From the NCBI RefSeq assembly GCF_000271845.1, contig NZ_JH719395.1:4394146-4458145 (forward strand): a stretch of 64,000 nt of DNA, written 5' to 3'. The notes under the pieces were generated by a model. That model worked only from the letters and a program-made list of their open reading frames with translations. It was not told the DNA's origin and searched no databases. Positions 53,511-62,226 of the stretch are shown piece by piece; positions within the stretch are counted from its first letter, which is position 1; each line of letters starts with the position of its first letter. The translations under genes and the position numbers were made by a program. Origin of the DNA: Rhizobium leguminosarum bv. trifolii WSM2297. Its GTDB lineage: Bacteria; Pseudomonadota; Alphaproteobacteria; Rhizobiales; Rhizobiaceae.

Positions 53511-54581
53511 ATGAAAAACATACTGGAAGAAAAGCGAATCCTCATTACCGGCGGAACCGGCTCGCTTGGCAAAAGTCTTGTTCGTCGGATTATTTCGGGG
53601 GAGCGTGGCAATCCGAAAAAAGTCATCGTGATGAGCCGAGATGAGGGGAAGCAGCATGAGATGCGCCTTTCCTATCTCAGCAGGGGTGCAAGTACCGATG
53701 AGGTTATCTATCGCAACTTCCTGAATATGCTGGAGTTCCGCATTGGTGACGTTCGTTCCTACGCAGATGTGTGTGCTGCAATGCGCGATGTCGATATCGT
53801 CATCAATGCGGCAGCTTTGAAGCAGGTGCCGACCTGCGAGTATTTTCCGGAACAGGCCGTCATGACTAACTGTGAAGGGCCGGTAAATATCGTTCGCTCC
53901 GTCCGCGAGCGTATGTCGACACCAGAAGTCGTGATCGGCGTGTCCACCGATAAGGCATGCAAACCCGTTAATGTGATGGGTATGACGAAAGCCATTCATG
54001 AGCGGATTTTCATTGCTGGCAATGTCTTGGCGGAGAAGACCCGTTTCGTGGGTGTTCGTTATGGCAACGTGCTTGCGTCGCGCGGTTCCGTCATTCCCGT
54101 CTTTCATGAGCAAATCAAGAATGGCGGTCCGGTGACATTGACGGTTCCGGAAATGACGCGTTTTTTGCTGACGCTCGACCAAGCCGTCGATACTGTCTTT
54201 GAAGCGATTGAACGAGCGTTCCCGGGTGAGATCGTCGTCCCCCGTGCACCGTCCGCCACTGTTCTCGACATCGCCAAGGCCTTGATTGGCGAACGCAATA
54301 TAGCGACCAAAATCGTCGGTATTCGCCCTGGCGAGAAAATGCACGAGCTTATGGTATCAGAGGAAGAGTGCGATCATACCATCATCCGCGGGAATTTCAT
54401 GGCAATTCTTCCCATGCTGCCAGAACTGCAGCGGGATTCACCGGATAAGTCCATTCTCGGAAAGGAGTTCAGTTCCGGCGACACGGTGATGACACTGACC
54501 GAAACCAGGAGCTTGCTTGAGCGGCATAAACTGCTGGTCGAACAGCGTGATTTTGCCGATACCTCTGAGCTTCTGCGCTGA
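53511..54581 (+). CDS. UDP-GlcNAc 4,6-dehydratase/5-epimerase (FnlA/WbjB/CapE type)
   Basis: 356 residues without membrane helices. ILITGGTGSLGKSLVRRIIS, AALKQVPTCEYFPEQAVMTN, GVSTDKACKPVNVMGMTKAI (Met-x-x-x-Lys instead of Tyr) and RYGNVLASRGSVIPVFHEQI are the features of soluble inverting dehydratases such as FnlA, WbjB and PseB. The KQVPTCE-YFP wording is nearer FnlA. The first product, UDP-4-keto-6-deoxy-L-arabino-HexNAc, is shared with the pseudaminic-acid pathway, so this enzyme might feed both modules. It lies 21 bp after the reductase. Confidence 0.85.
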   Translation: MKNILEEKRILITGGTGSLGKSLVRRIISGERGNPKKVIVMSRDEGKQHEMRLSYLSRGASTDEVIYRNFLNMLEFRIGDVRSYADVCAAMRDVDIVINAAALKQVPTCEYFPEQAVMTNCEGPVNIVRSVRERMSTPEVVIGVSTDKACKPVNVMGMTKAIHERIFIAGNVLAEKTRFVGVRYGNVLASRGSVIPVFHEQIKNGGPVTLTVPEMTRFLLTLDQAVDTVFEAIERAFPGEIVVPRAPSATVLDIAKALIGERNIATKIVGIRPGEKMHELMVSEEECDHTIIRGNFMAILPMLPELQRDSPDKSILGKEFSSGDTVMTLTETRSLLERHKLLVEQRDFADTSELLR

Positions 54582-54589
54582 GATCGGCC

Positions 54590-55753
54590 ATGCCCAGATC
54601 ACTGGAAGTATCGAGGTCGCGTTTGAAGGTTGCGACCATCGTTGGGACGCGCCCCGAAATTATCAAACTGAGTCGTGTTATCAATGAGTTGGATCGCTAT
54701 GTCGATCATGTGATCGTTCATACCGGCCAAAACTACGATTACGAGCTGAATGAAGTTTTCTTCGAAGACTTAGGTATTCGCAAGCCGGATCATTTTCTAA
54801 ATGCTGCCGGCACGACTGCTGCGGATACGATCGGATCAGTCATCGCCAAGAGCGATGCCCTATTACGTGAGATCAGGCCGGACGCCATTCTTCTCTACGG
54901 CGATACCAACAGTTGCCTGTCGGTCATCGCAGCCAAACGGCTGAAAATTCCGGTCTTTCACATGGAGGCGGGCAACCGTTGCTTCGACCAGAGAGTGCCG
55001 GAGGAAATCAATCGCCGGATCGTCGATCATCTCAGCGATGTCAATATGACGCTGACGGAGCATGCACGGCGTTACCTTCTGTCAGAGGGGATCAAGCCGG
55101 AGCTGACGTTCGTGATAGGGTCTTCGATGCCGGAAGTTTTGGCGTATCATCAACAGGCGATCGCAGCATCGACTATATTGGAAAAACTCTCGCTCGATCG
55201 AGGCGGATATTTCGTCGTGTCCAGCCATCGCGAGGAGAATGTAGATTCACCTGAGAAACTGCTTATGCTTCTCGACGGACTTGATATGCTTGCCGAGCGG
55301 TTTGAAAAGGAAATCATCGTTTCCACTCACCCGCGTACGCGCAACCGCTTGGGCGGTGCCGAGCTCGAGAGATCGCCTCGGGTTCGCTTTATGAAACCAC
55401 TTGGCTTTCTCGACTATGTGAAATTGCAGCAGGAGGCTTTCTGTGTGGTTTCGGACAGCGGGACGCTGACCGAGGAGGCCTCCATTCTCGGCTTTCCCGC
55501 GGTTATGATCCGAGAGGCGCACGAGCGGCCGGAGGGAATGGATGTGGGCACCCTCATTATGAGCGGCCTGGATCCGGAGCGCCTGTGCGACAGTGTCTCA
55601 GTCGTCACATCTCAGGCGACGGATATTGCTGACGGCCGCGCCGCGCCGCTGATCGCGCCACGCGACTACATGATCGAAGATGTAGCGCGCAAAGTGGTCC
55701 GGATAATCTTGAGTTACACCGGGTACATTAACCGGACGGTTTGGTCGAAGTGA
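54590..55753 (+). CDS. UDP-HexNAc 2-epimerase (FnlC/WbjD type)
   Basis: 387 residues of the WecB superfamily. Landmarks are VATIVGTRPEIIKLSRVINE, VHTGQNYDYELNEVFFEDLG, the substrate segment FHMEAGNRCFDQRVPEEINR, VVSSHREENVDSPEKLLMLL and VVSDSGTLTEEASILGFPAV. The FEDLGIRKPDHFLNA wording is typical of FnlC/WbjD, which act last in UDP-L-FucNAc formation, rather than WecB. It starts 9 bp after the dehydratase stop, in a tight three-gene unit. Confidence 0.85.
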   Translation: MPRSLEVSRSRLKVATIVGTRPEIIKLSRVINELDRYVDHVIVHTGQNYDYELNEVFFEDLGIRKPDHFLNAAGTTAADTIGSVIAKSDALLREIRPDAILLYGDTNSCLSVIAAKRLKIPVFHMEAGNRCFDQRVPEEINRRIVDHLSDVNMTLTEHARRYLLSEGIKPELTFVIGSSMPEVLAYHQQAIAASTILEKLSLDRGGYFVVSSHREENVDSPEKLLMLLDGLDMLAERFEKEIIVSTHPRTRNRLGGAELERSPRVRFMKPLGFLDYVKLQQEAFCVVSDSGTLTEEASILGFPAVMIREAHERPEGMDVGTLIMSGLDPERLCDSVSVVTSQATDIADGRAAPLIAPRDYMIEDVARKVVRIILSYTGYINRTVWSK

Positions 55754-55779
55754 TCGATTACGGACTGACGCCGGGACAG

Positions 55780-56724
55780 ATGGCCCACGCAGGGAAGATG
55801 GTTGTGCGAGATAGAATAGCATATGTGGTCCCCACCAAGGATCGCCCTGACGATCTGCGGAAACTTTTCGAAAGCCTTCGGACGCAAGGCGAGGCACCCG
55901 ATCAGGTAATTATCGTCGATGCAAGCGAGCCACCGATAAGGGCGATATGCGACGAATTCGCCGATCTTCCACTAACGTATGTCCGCGTATATCCTCCGTC
56001 GCTCGCCAAGCAACGCAACGCTGGAATGGCAACGCTAGATGACGGGATTACGATTGCCGGCTATCTCGACGACGATCTCGAACTCGAACCAGATGCCACC
56101 AGCAAGATGAAAGAATTCTGGAGTGCCGCGGGGCCGGATGTTGGCGGCGCAGCCTTCACCATCGTCAATCAGCCTTTGAGACAGTCTGCTTTCGGAGCCG
56201 CTGCCGACTTCTTTCTATTGAACGCGAAGCGGCAGGGTCGGTTGCTACGATCAGGCTTTGCTTCGTCTATCGCGGTTCCCTCCGAAGACATTGACACCGA
56301 CTGGCTATATGGTGGCGCCACGCTTTGGCGGCGGAAAGTAATCGAGCAGCATCGTTACGATGAATGGTATATCGGCCACGGGTTTCTCGAGGATGTGGAC
56401 TACAGCTATCGTGTGTCGCGAAATCACAAACTCTGGGTTGTTGCGGCTGCCCGGGTATGGCATTGGCCTCGACCAGTGATGGCGTCGAAACAATTTACGC
56501 TCGGCGTGCAGCAGGTCGTGAATCGTATATACTTCACTAGGAAGATGGGAACTTTTTCCGCCATGGCTCTTTCATGGGCGCTTCTCGGGCAATGCTTCTT
56601 TAACATAGCGCAATCCGTTCAGCAGAGGGAAAGCAGCGGTTTCCGACGCTTTCTGGGGAATCTCAAGGGTCTTGTCCTAGTCATGAGCGGCAGGCTCAAT
56701 TCAGTCGATGGAATCTGGAAGTAA
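55780..56724 (+). CDS. GT2-family glycosyltransferase
   Basis: 314 residues from ATG 55780; ATG 55798 (after AGGGAAG) or an upstream TTG are alternatives. GT-A fold: AYVVPTKDRPDDLRKLFESL, VIIVDASEPP, AKQRNAGMA and the DDDLE metal motif in IAGYLDDDLELEPDATSKMK. Further, LYGGATLWRRKVIEQHRYDE and FLEDVDYSYRVSRNHKLWVV carry the ED-Y acceptor region. It probably adds a repeat-unit sugar on the cytoplasmic side. The hydrophobic C-terminal stretch (FSAMALSWALLGQCFFNIAQ) may attach it to the membrane. Confidence 0.82.
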   Translation: MAHAGKMVVRDRIAYVVPTKDRPDDLRKLFESLRTQGEAPDQVIIVDASEPPIRAICDEFADLPLTYVRVYPPSLAKQRNAGMATLDDGITIAGYLDDDLELEPDATSKMKEFWSAAGPDVGGAAFTIVNQPLRQSAFGAAADFFLLNAKRQGRLLRSGFASSIAVPSEDIDTDWLYGGATLWRRKVIEQHRYDEWYIGHGFLEDVDYSYRVSRNHKLWVVAAARVWHWPRPVMASKQFTLGVQQVVNRIYFTRKMGTFSAMALSWALLGQCFFNIAQSVQQRESSGFRRFLGNLKGLVLVMSGRLNSVDGIWK

Positions 56725-56783
56725 CGCATACCTATCCTATCGGACTAAAAGCCGGTTGTACATTATAAGGATATCAACGGGCC

Positions 56784-58013
56784 ATGCGCATTCTGTTCGT
56801 CTCCCAGTATTTTTGGCCAGAGGACTTTCGCGCTAACGATATCGTCTTGGGATTGAAGGAACGCGGCCACGAAGTTGTTGTTGTCACCGGTCTGCCCAAC
56901 TATCCGGGTGGCAAACTGCTCCCGACCTATTCATTGTTTCGGGGGCCTTATAGGGAGGAGTGGAACGGGATAGAAATTATTCGCAGCCCGTTGTTGCCGA
57001 GAGGCCAGTCCGACGGCATCAAGCTAACTTTGAATTATATCAGCTTCGCACTTTTCTGTTCCATGATCATGCTGTTTCGCCGCAGAAAGGCCGATATCGT
57101 CTTTTGCTGGATGGTGTCGCCGATCACACAGGTACTGCCCGCCATTGTTGCCAAAAAACTACTGAGCGTCCCGCTCGTGCTCTGGGTGATGGATCTCTGG
57201 CCCGATAGTCTTTTTGCGTCCGGGCGAGTGTCGAACCGGTATCTGATCGCATTGGTCGGAAGCTTCACCAGATGGATCTATAGACGGTGCGACATCATCT
57301 TGGGACAATCTCGGCGGTTTATCGGGCATATAAAAAAGGTCGGGAAGTTTTCACACGATCGCGTTTATTATATGCCCCAATGGGAGCCGCCTGTTCTGCC
57401 TGCGGATTTGGTAGCCATCAGTCTCCCGCCTCTTCCCGAGGGATTTCGGATCGTATTTACTGGCAATGTGGGATTTTCACAAGATTTCGGCACAATCGTC
57501 GAGGCAGCCCGGCGTTTGTCCGCACGATCGGATATCCACTGGATTGTCGTGGGAGAGGGCGATGCGCTTCAGTGGGTGCGTGAACGGGTCGCAGAAGCCG
57601 GTCTCCAGGCGAACTTTCATCTGCTCGGACGTTATCCGTTCGGTGCGATGCCGGAATTTTACCATAACGCCGATGTTTTGTTGGCGACCTTGCGCCGGGT
57701 CGAGATCTTCAGCATGACCATTCCAACCAAAATTCAATCCTATCTTTCGAGCGGCAGACCGATGATCACCGCGATTGATGGTGAGGTCGCCGAAATTGTA
57801 TCCGAAAGCGGAGCGGGATTTGCCGTCCCAGCAGGAGACGCCGAGAGCCTGGCTGGTGCGGTCCTGAAAATGGCATCGCTTTCCAAACGCGAGCGCGCGG
57901 AGATGGGAGAGCGAGGACAGCACTACTTCCGAAAGAACTTTGGACGGGATGAACTCCTTGACCGTCTCACAACATTGCTTAAAGAGGTAGCAGAAAGTGG
58001 TTCGCGATCTTGA
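56784..58013 (+). CDS. GT4-family glycosyltransferase, WbuB/L-FucNAc-transferase-like
   Basis: 409 residues. It begins ILFVSQYFWPEDFRANDIVL and has VVTGLPNYPGGKLLPTYSLF, the start seen in WbuB/WbjE-type transferases of L-FucNAc. The donor half has RIVFTGNVGFSQDFGTIVEA, LLGRYPFGAMPEFYHNADVL and TIPTKIQSYLSSGRPMITAI (the second Glu of the E-x7-E motif is replaced by this K-x-SYL pattern, usual for the subfamily). Neighbouring UDP-L-FucNAc/QuiNAc genes support that donor. Confidence 0.82.
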   Translation: MRILFVSQYFWPEDFRANDIVLGLKERGHEVVVVTGLPNYPGGKLLPTYSLFRGPYREEWNGIEIIRSPLLPRGQSDGIKLTLNYISFALFCSMIMLFRRRKADIVFCWMVSPITQVLPAIVAKKLLSVPLVLWVMDLWPDSLFASGRVSNRYLIALVGSFTRWIYRRCDIILGQSRRFIGHIKKVGKFSHDRVYYMPQWEPPVLPADLVAISLPPLPEGFRIVFTGNVGFSQDFGTIVEAARRLSARSDIHWIVVGEGDALQWVRERVAEAGLQANFHLLGRYPFGAMPEFYHNADVLLATLRRVEIFSMTIPTKIQSYLSSGRPMITAIDGEVAEIVSESGAGFAVPAGDAESLAGAVLKMASLSKRERAEMGERGQHYFRKNFGRDELLDRLTTLLKEVAESGSRS

Positions 58014-58107
58014 AGCGGTGGCGTGGAAAGGGCTGCGGAACTGCAAAGACTGCGGACGTCGCCGTCAGCGACTTTGATGCGGAACTACAGGTACAAGGAC
58101 ATAAAGC

Positions 58108-59283
58108 ATGATCCCCTACGGCCGTCATCATATCGACGAAAGCGACATCAAGGCCGTTGCCGACCTGCTGCGCGATGGATTTCTTACACAAGGGCCGATG
58201 GTAAGCGCGTTCGAGAATGCCGTGGCTGCCTATACGGGGTCAAGATTCGCGGTGGCCGTTTCCAGCGCGACTTCGGGACTTCATCTTGCTGCCGCGGTCG
58301 CCGGCGCCGAACCTGGCACAGCTCTGGTGACCTCGCCGATAACCTTCGTGGCCAGCGCCAACGCTGCGCTTTACAATGGAGCTGCTCCGCTGTTTGCCGA
58401 CATCGATCCGGCCACTGTCAACATAGATCCGGCAAAGCTAAAGCAGGTGCTAGCGATGAACAGCAATGTCAAAGCCGTCATGCCGGTTCACTACGGCGGA
58501 CTCGCCTGTGACATGGCCGAAATTCGCAGAGTTGCCGATGGGTTCGGCGTTTCCGTCATAGAAGACGCCGCGCACGCGCTTGGCGGAAACTATCCGGACG
58601 GCGGAAGAATCGGAAATAACAGTTTCTCCGACATGACGGTGTTTTCGTTCCACCCCGTCAAGGCTATTGCTGCCGGCGAAGGCGGCATGATCACGACCAA
58701 TAGCGAAGATTCTTATAAGCGCCTCCTGAGACTCCGCAGCCACGGCATCAATAAGTTGGACGATCCGTTCATCTATGCCGAAGATGCGTTTGAGGGCGGC
58801 GAGGCCAATCCCTGGTACTACGAGATGCTGGAAGTCGGTTACAACTACCGCATCACCGATATCCAATGTGCCCTTGGACTTTCGCAGTTCAAAAAGCTCG
58901 ACCGATTTATTTCAAGGCGGCGGCAGCTCGCCAAGCTCTATGATGATGCTTTCAGTGATTTCAAAAATCTGCGCCCTGCTCAGCCGAGGGAAGGGCGTGA
59001 TCGGAGCGGGCTGCATATCTATGTTGTGCGGATAGATTTCGAAGCCATCGGTATGGGACGCGGGGAACTTATGCGCGCGCTGAGAGCCCGCAATATAGGA
59101 TCGCAGGTCCACTATATCCCGGTTACCAGTCAGCCCTATTATCGCGATCTCGGTTTCAAGACTTCGGACTATCCAAACTCGGCGGATTTCTATGGCCAAG
59201 CGCTGAGCATTCCGCTTTATTTTGATCTGTCCGACGATGAGCTGGCAATGGTCATCGAAGCGCTTCGAGAACTTGTTGGATGA
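58108..59283 (+). CDS. pseC: UDP-4-keto-6-deoxy-HexNAc aminotransferase (PseC type)
   Basis: 391 residues of the DegT/DnrJ/EryC1 PLP family. It starts MIPYGRHHIDESDIKAVADL with FLTQGPMVSAFENAVAAYTG, the usual PseC opening. The PLP phosphate and ring contacts are SSATSGLHLAAAVAG and VIEDAAHALGG, and the Schiff-base lysine is in FSFHPVKAIAAGEGGMITTN. PseC aminates the C4 keto group of UDP-4-keto-6-deoxy-L-AltNAc in pseudaminic acid synthesis. Co-linear PseG/H and PseI genes support that over a generic aminotransferase. The stop overlaps the next ATG. Confidence 0.85.
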   Translation: MIPYGRHHIDESDIKAVADLLRDGFLTQGPMVSAFENAVAAYTGSRFAVAVSSATSGLHLAAAVAGAEPGTALVTSPITFVASANAALYNGAAPLFADIDPATVNIDPAKLKQVLAMNSNVKAVMPVHYGGLACDMAEIRRVADGFGVSVIEDAAHALGGNYPDGGRIGNNSFSDMTVFSFHPVKAIAAGEGGMITTNSEDSYKRLLRLRSHGINKLDDPFIYAEDAFEGGEANPWYYEMLEVGYNYRITDIQCALGLSQFKKLDRFISRRRQLAKLYDDAFSDFKNLRPAQPREGRDRSGLHIYVVRIDFEAIGMGRGELMRALRARNIGSQVHYIPVTSQPYYRDLGFKTSDYPNSADFYGQALSIPLYFDLSDDELAMVIEALRELVG

Positions 59284-60122
59284 AGCTGAGCCTGGGAACT
59301 GCGCAGTTTGGGTTGACCTATGGTGTGTCCAACACCATAGGTCAACCCACGGAAGAAGAGGTAGCGCTCATTATAGCGCGGGCACGCCAACACGGCATTC
59401 GCACCATAGACACTGCCACAGCCTATGGGGATGCCGAGATGATATTGGGCGAGGTCGGGATCGAAGGTTTCGACATCGTCACCAAGATCGGTGGCGTTGA
59501 TGGCCCCGATCTTGCAAATGAAGTGAGATCGTCGCTTTCAAGGTTGCGCATCTCAAGTCTGCATGGGCTCTTGTTGCATCGTCCTTATGAACTGCTTGCA
59601 GATCAGGGCGCCGGTCTCCAGGATGCTATGGAGCAATTGCGGACGGCAGAAGTGGTGAAGAAGATTGGAGTGTCGGTCTACGATCCTTCCGACCTTGATG
59701 CGATTATTCCAGTTTTTCGGCCTGATATCGTCCAATTGCCCCATAACATTTTCGACCGTCGGATGGAGCGAAGTGGCTGGTTGCAGAGATTGAAGGACAT
59801 GGAAGTTGAAATCCATGTGCGTTCAGTATTTCTGCAGGGCTTGCTAGTTATGCCGTCGTCGGCGCGCCCGGCTCGGTTCGCGCGCTGGCAGCCATTGTGG
59901 GAGCAATATGAGAACTGGTTAAGAAAGGTTGGTCTTACGCCCGTTGAGGCTTGCCTTGGATTCGCACTTGCAAACCCGCTGGTCGACCGCGTGATCGTAG
60001 GTCTTGTGAATACGGAGCAGATGGAAGAAGTACTGTCGGTCAATCCGTTGACGGAAAGCGTTCCCCAAATTTTGGCGAGCGACGATCAGTTCATGATAAA
60101 CCCAAGCCTCTGGAATAGTTGA
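59280..60122 (+). CDS. aldo/keto reductase in the pseudaminic-acid module
   Basis: 280 residues of the AKR superfamily, starting at the ATG inside GGATGAAG overlapping the pseC stop. LSLGTAQFGLTYGVSNTIGQ, TIDTATAYGDAEMILGEVGI (Asp and Tyr of the catalytic tetrad), DIVTKIG (Lys) and HGLLLHRPYELL (His position) are visible, and the C-terminal NADP segment is RVIVGLVNTEQMEEVLSVNP. Its place between PseC and the CMP-transferase fusion suggests a step on the nonulosonic acid or its three-carbon side chain. Standard Pse synthesis needs no such enzyme, so the end product may be modified. Confidence 0.82.
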   Translation: MKLSLGTAQFGLTYGVSNTIGQPTEEEVALIIARARQHGIRTIDTATAYGDAEMILGEVGIEGFDIVTKIGGVDGPDLANEVRSSLSRLRISSLHGLLLHRPYELLADQGAGLQDAMEQLRTAEVVKKIGVSVYDPSDLDAIIPVFRPDIVQLPHNIFDRRMERSGWLQRLKDMEVEIHVRSVFLQGLLVMPSSARPARFARWQPLWEQYENWLRKVGLTPVEACLGFALANPLVDRVIVGLVNTEQMEEVLSVNPLTESVPQILASDDQFMINPSLWNS

Positions 60123-60160
60123 ATTTTTTCCGCATCGCACGGCGGATGGAGTGGATTGAC

Positions 60161-62188
60161 ATGAAAGTTGTTGCAGTTGTCCAAGCAAGAATGGGATCGT
60201 CGCGTCTTCCGGGCAAGGTGCTTCGAGAGATTTCAGGCCAGCCGCTGATTTCAGTGCTGATGAAACGAATGGCGCAATCACTAAGATTGCATGAGTTGGT
60301 CGTGGCAATCCCGGAGGGGCCTGCTGACGATGTTCTTGCGCGGTTTTTGGATGCGAACGGATACAAGGTCTTCCGTGGCTCCGAAGGCGATGTCCTTAAG
60401 CGATATTTCGATGCCGCAAAGGAGCACCAAGCCGATGTCGTGGTCAGGGTAACGGGCGACTGCCCATTCATCGATCCTGCGGTGCTCGATACGGTCATCG
60501 ACACGTTTGTTTCGTGCGCCGCAGACTACGCCTCCAACATTGCGCCGCCGACTTTTCCTGATGGCCTTGATGTGGAAGTTTTCGGATTCTCCGCTCTTCA
60601 ACGCGCACATCTCGAAGCGACAGAGCTCGCGCACCGTGAACACGTCACTCCCTACCTACGGGAAAGCGGTTTGTTCAAAACGATCAATGTCAGCAACGAG
60701 TACGATCATTCCTCAGAACGCTGGACAGTGGATGAAGTGGGAGATCTTCAGGTTGCAGATGCAGTTTTGGCTCACTTGGGGCCTGATATCGATTTTACTT
60801 GGCAAGACATCCTCCAGCTCAAGATCGATCGGCCGGAACTCTTTCAATTGAACAGCGGCATAGCGAGAAACGAAGGGTTGACCATGCGCAGCGGGCAGAA
60901 ACTCTGGAAGCGAGCAAAGGATGTTATCCCAGGCGGAAACATGCTCCTGTCGAAACGGGCTGAAATGTTTCTTCCAGGTCAATGGCCGGCCTATTTCAGC
61001 AAGGCGAAAGGACACACGGTCTGGGATCTGGACGGAAATATGTACATCGATACTTTCTTGTTTGGTGTCGGAACGAACACTCTTGGATACGGTCATCCGG
61101 AAGTGGATGCTGCTGTCTTGGCCGTGATCGCCGACGGCAACATGTCAACGCTGAATGCGCCCGAGGAAGTCTATCTCGCGGAGCGTCTCATCCATATCCA
61201 CCCATGGGCAGACATGGCTCGGTTTTGCCGTTCGGGCGGAGAAGCGAACGCGGTCGCGATACGGATTGCGCGAGCAGCTAGCGGGCGGGATAAGGTCGCA
61301 TTCTGCGGTTATCATGGCTGGCACGACTGGTATCTGGCTGCAAATCTCGGAAACGATCGTGTGCTGGCCGGCCATCTCTTGCCAGGACTGGAACCTCGCG
61401 GTGTTCCGCAGGAATTGCGCGGATCGATTTGCCCGTTCTCTTACAACTCGATTGCCGAGTTCGACGAGGCGGTATCCGATCCGGAAGTTGGAGTTATCTT
61501 CATGGAAGTGTCCAGAAATTCAGGGCCGCAGGAAGGCTTTCTAGAGCATGTCCGAGACGTCGCCTCGCAGAAAAATCTGGTGCTGATCTTCGATGAATGC
61601 ACTTCCGGTTTCAGACAGAGTTTCGGGGGGCTCCATAAGATTTACGGCGTTGAGCCCGATATGGCTACATTTGGCAAAACAATAGGCAACGGCTACGCGA
61701 TTACGGCCGTGATCGGCCGTCGTGCGATCATGGAAGCGGCGCAATCGACCTTTATCTCCTCCACCTTCTGGACCGAGCGCATCGGTTCGGCTGCGGCGCT
61801 CAAGACATTAGAAGTCATGGAGCGTGAGCGTTCTTGGGAGGTCATTACCGCGACCGGGCTTGACATTCGGCGCAGATGGCAGCAGCTGGCGGATGATTAT
61901 CGGCTTGTGATTGATCATTGGGGTCTTCCTTCACTGTGTGGCTTCACCGTCAGAAGCGATAATGCGCTCGCCTACAAGACGCTGATCACCCAGGAGATGC
62001 TCGCCAAGGGCTATCTTGCGGGTAACAGCATATATAGCTCGATCGTTCATACGCCTGACGTTATTGAAACCTTCTTCGAGAAGCTGGCGCCGGTCTTTAG
62101 GCTTATCAAGGAATGCGAAGACGGACGGAACGTCGTGGATCTTTTGAACGGACCTGTTGCCCATGGCGGTTTCAAGCGCCTGAACTGA
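60161..62188 (+). CDS. fusion: SpsF/PseF-type cytidylyltransferase + GSA-aminomutase-like class III aminotransferase
   Basis: 675 residues from the ATG at 60161. Residues 1-245 are an SpsF/PseF-like nucleotidyltransferase (VVAVVQARMGSSRLPGKVLR; VFRGSEGDVLKRYFDAAKEH; VRVTGDCPFIDPAVLD). Residues ~250-675 are a class III PLP aminotransferase like HemL (VWDLDGNMYIDTFLFGVGTN; FCRSGGEANAVAIRIARAAS; YHGWHDWYLAANL; LVLIFDECTSGFRQSFGG; PLP lysine in ATFGKTIGNGYAITAV). The parts are joined without a stop. HemL for haem is presumably elsewhere, so this half likely makes or aminates a sugar precursor. The first half would activate the nonulosonic acid with CTP. Confidence 0.85.
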   Translation: MKVVAVVQARMGSSRLPGKVLREISGQPLISVLMKRMAQSLRLHELVVAIPEGPADDVLARFLDANGYKVFRGSEGDVLKRYFDAAKEHQADVVVRVTGDCPFIDPAVLDTVIDTFVSCAADYASNIAPPTFPDGLDVEVFGFSALQRAHLEATELAHREHVTPYLRESGLFKTINVSNEYDHSSERWTVDEVGDLQVADAVLAHLGPDIDFTWQDILQLKIDRPELFQLNSGIARNEGLTMRSGQKLWKRAKDVIPGGNMLLSKRAEMFLPGQWPAYFSKAKGHTVWDLDGNMYIDTFLFGVGTNTLGYGHPEVDAAVLAVIADGNMSTLNAPEEVYLAERLIHIHPWADMARFCRSGGEANAVAIRIARAASGRDKVAFCGYHGWHDWYLAANLGNDRVLAGHLLPGLEPRGVPQELRGSICPFSYNSIAEFDEAVSDPEVGVIFMEVSRNSGPQEGFLEHVRDVASQKNLVLIFDECTSGFRQSFGGLHKIYGVEPDMATFGKTIGNGYAITAVIGRRAIMEAAQSTFISSTFWTERIGSAAALKTLEVMERERSWEVITATGLDIRRRWQQLADDYRLVIDHWGLPSLCGFTVRSDNALAYKTLITQEMLAKGYLAGNSIYSSIVHTPDVIETFFEKLAPVFRLIKECEDGRNVVDLLNGPVAHGGFKRLN

Positions 62189-62226
62189 TGATGGACCTGG
62201 GTCGGTGCCCCACGAGAGAATTTTGA

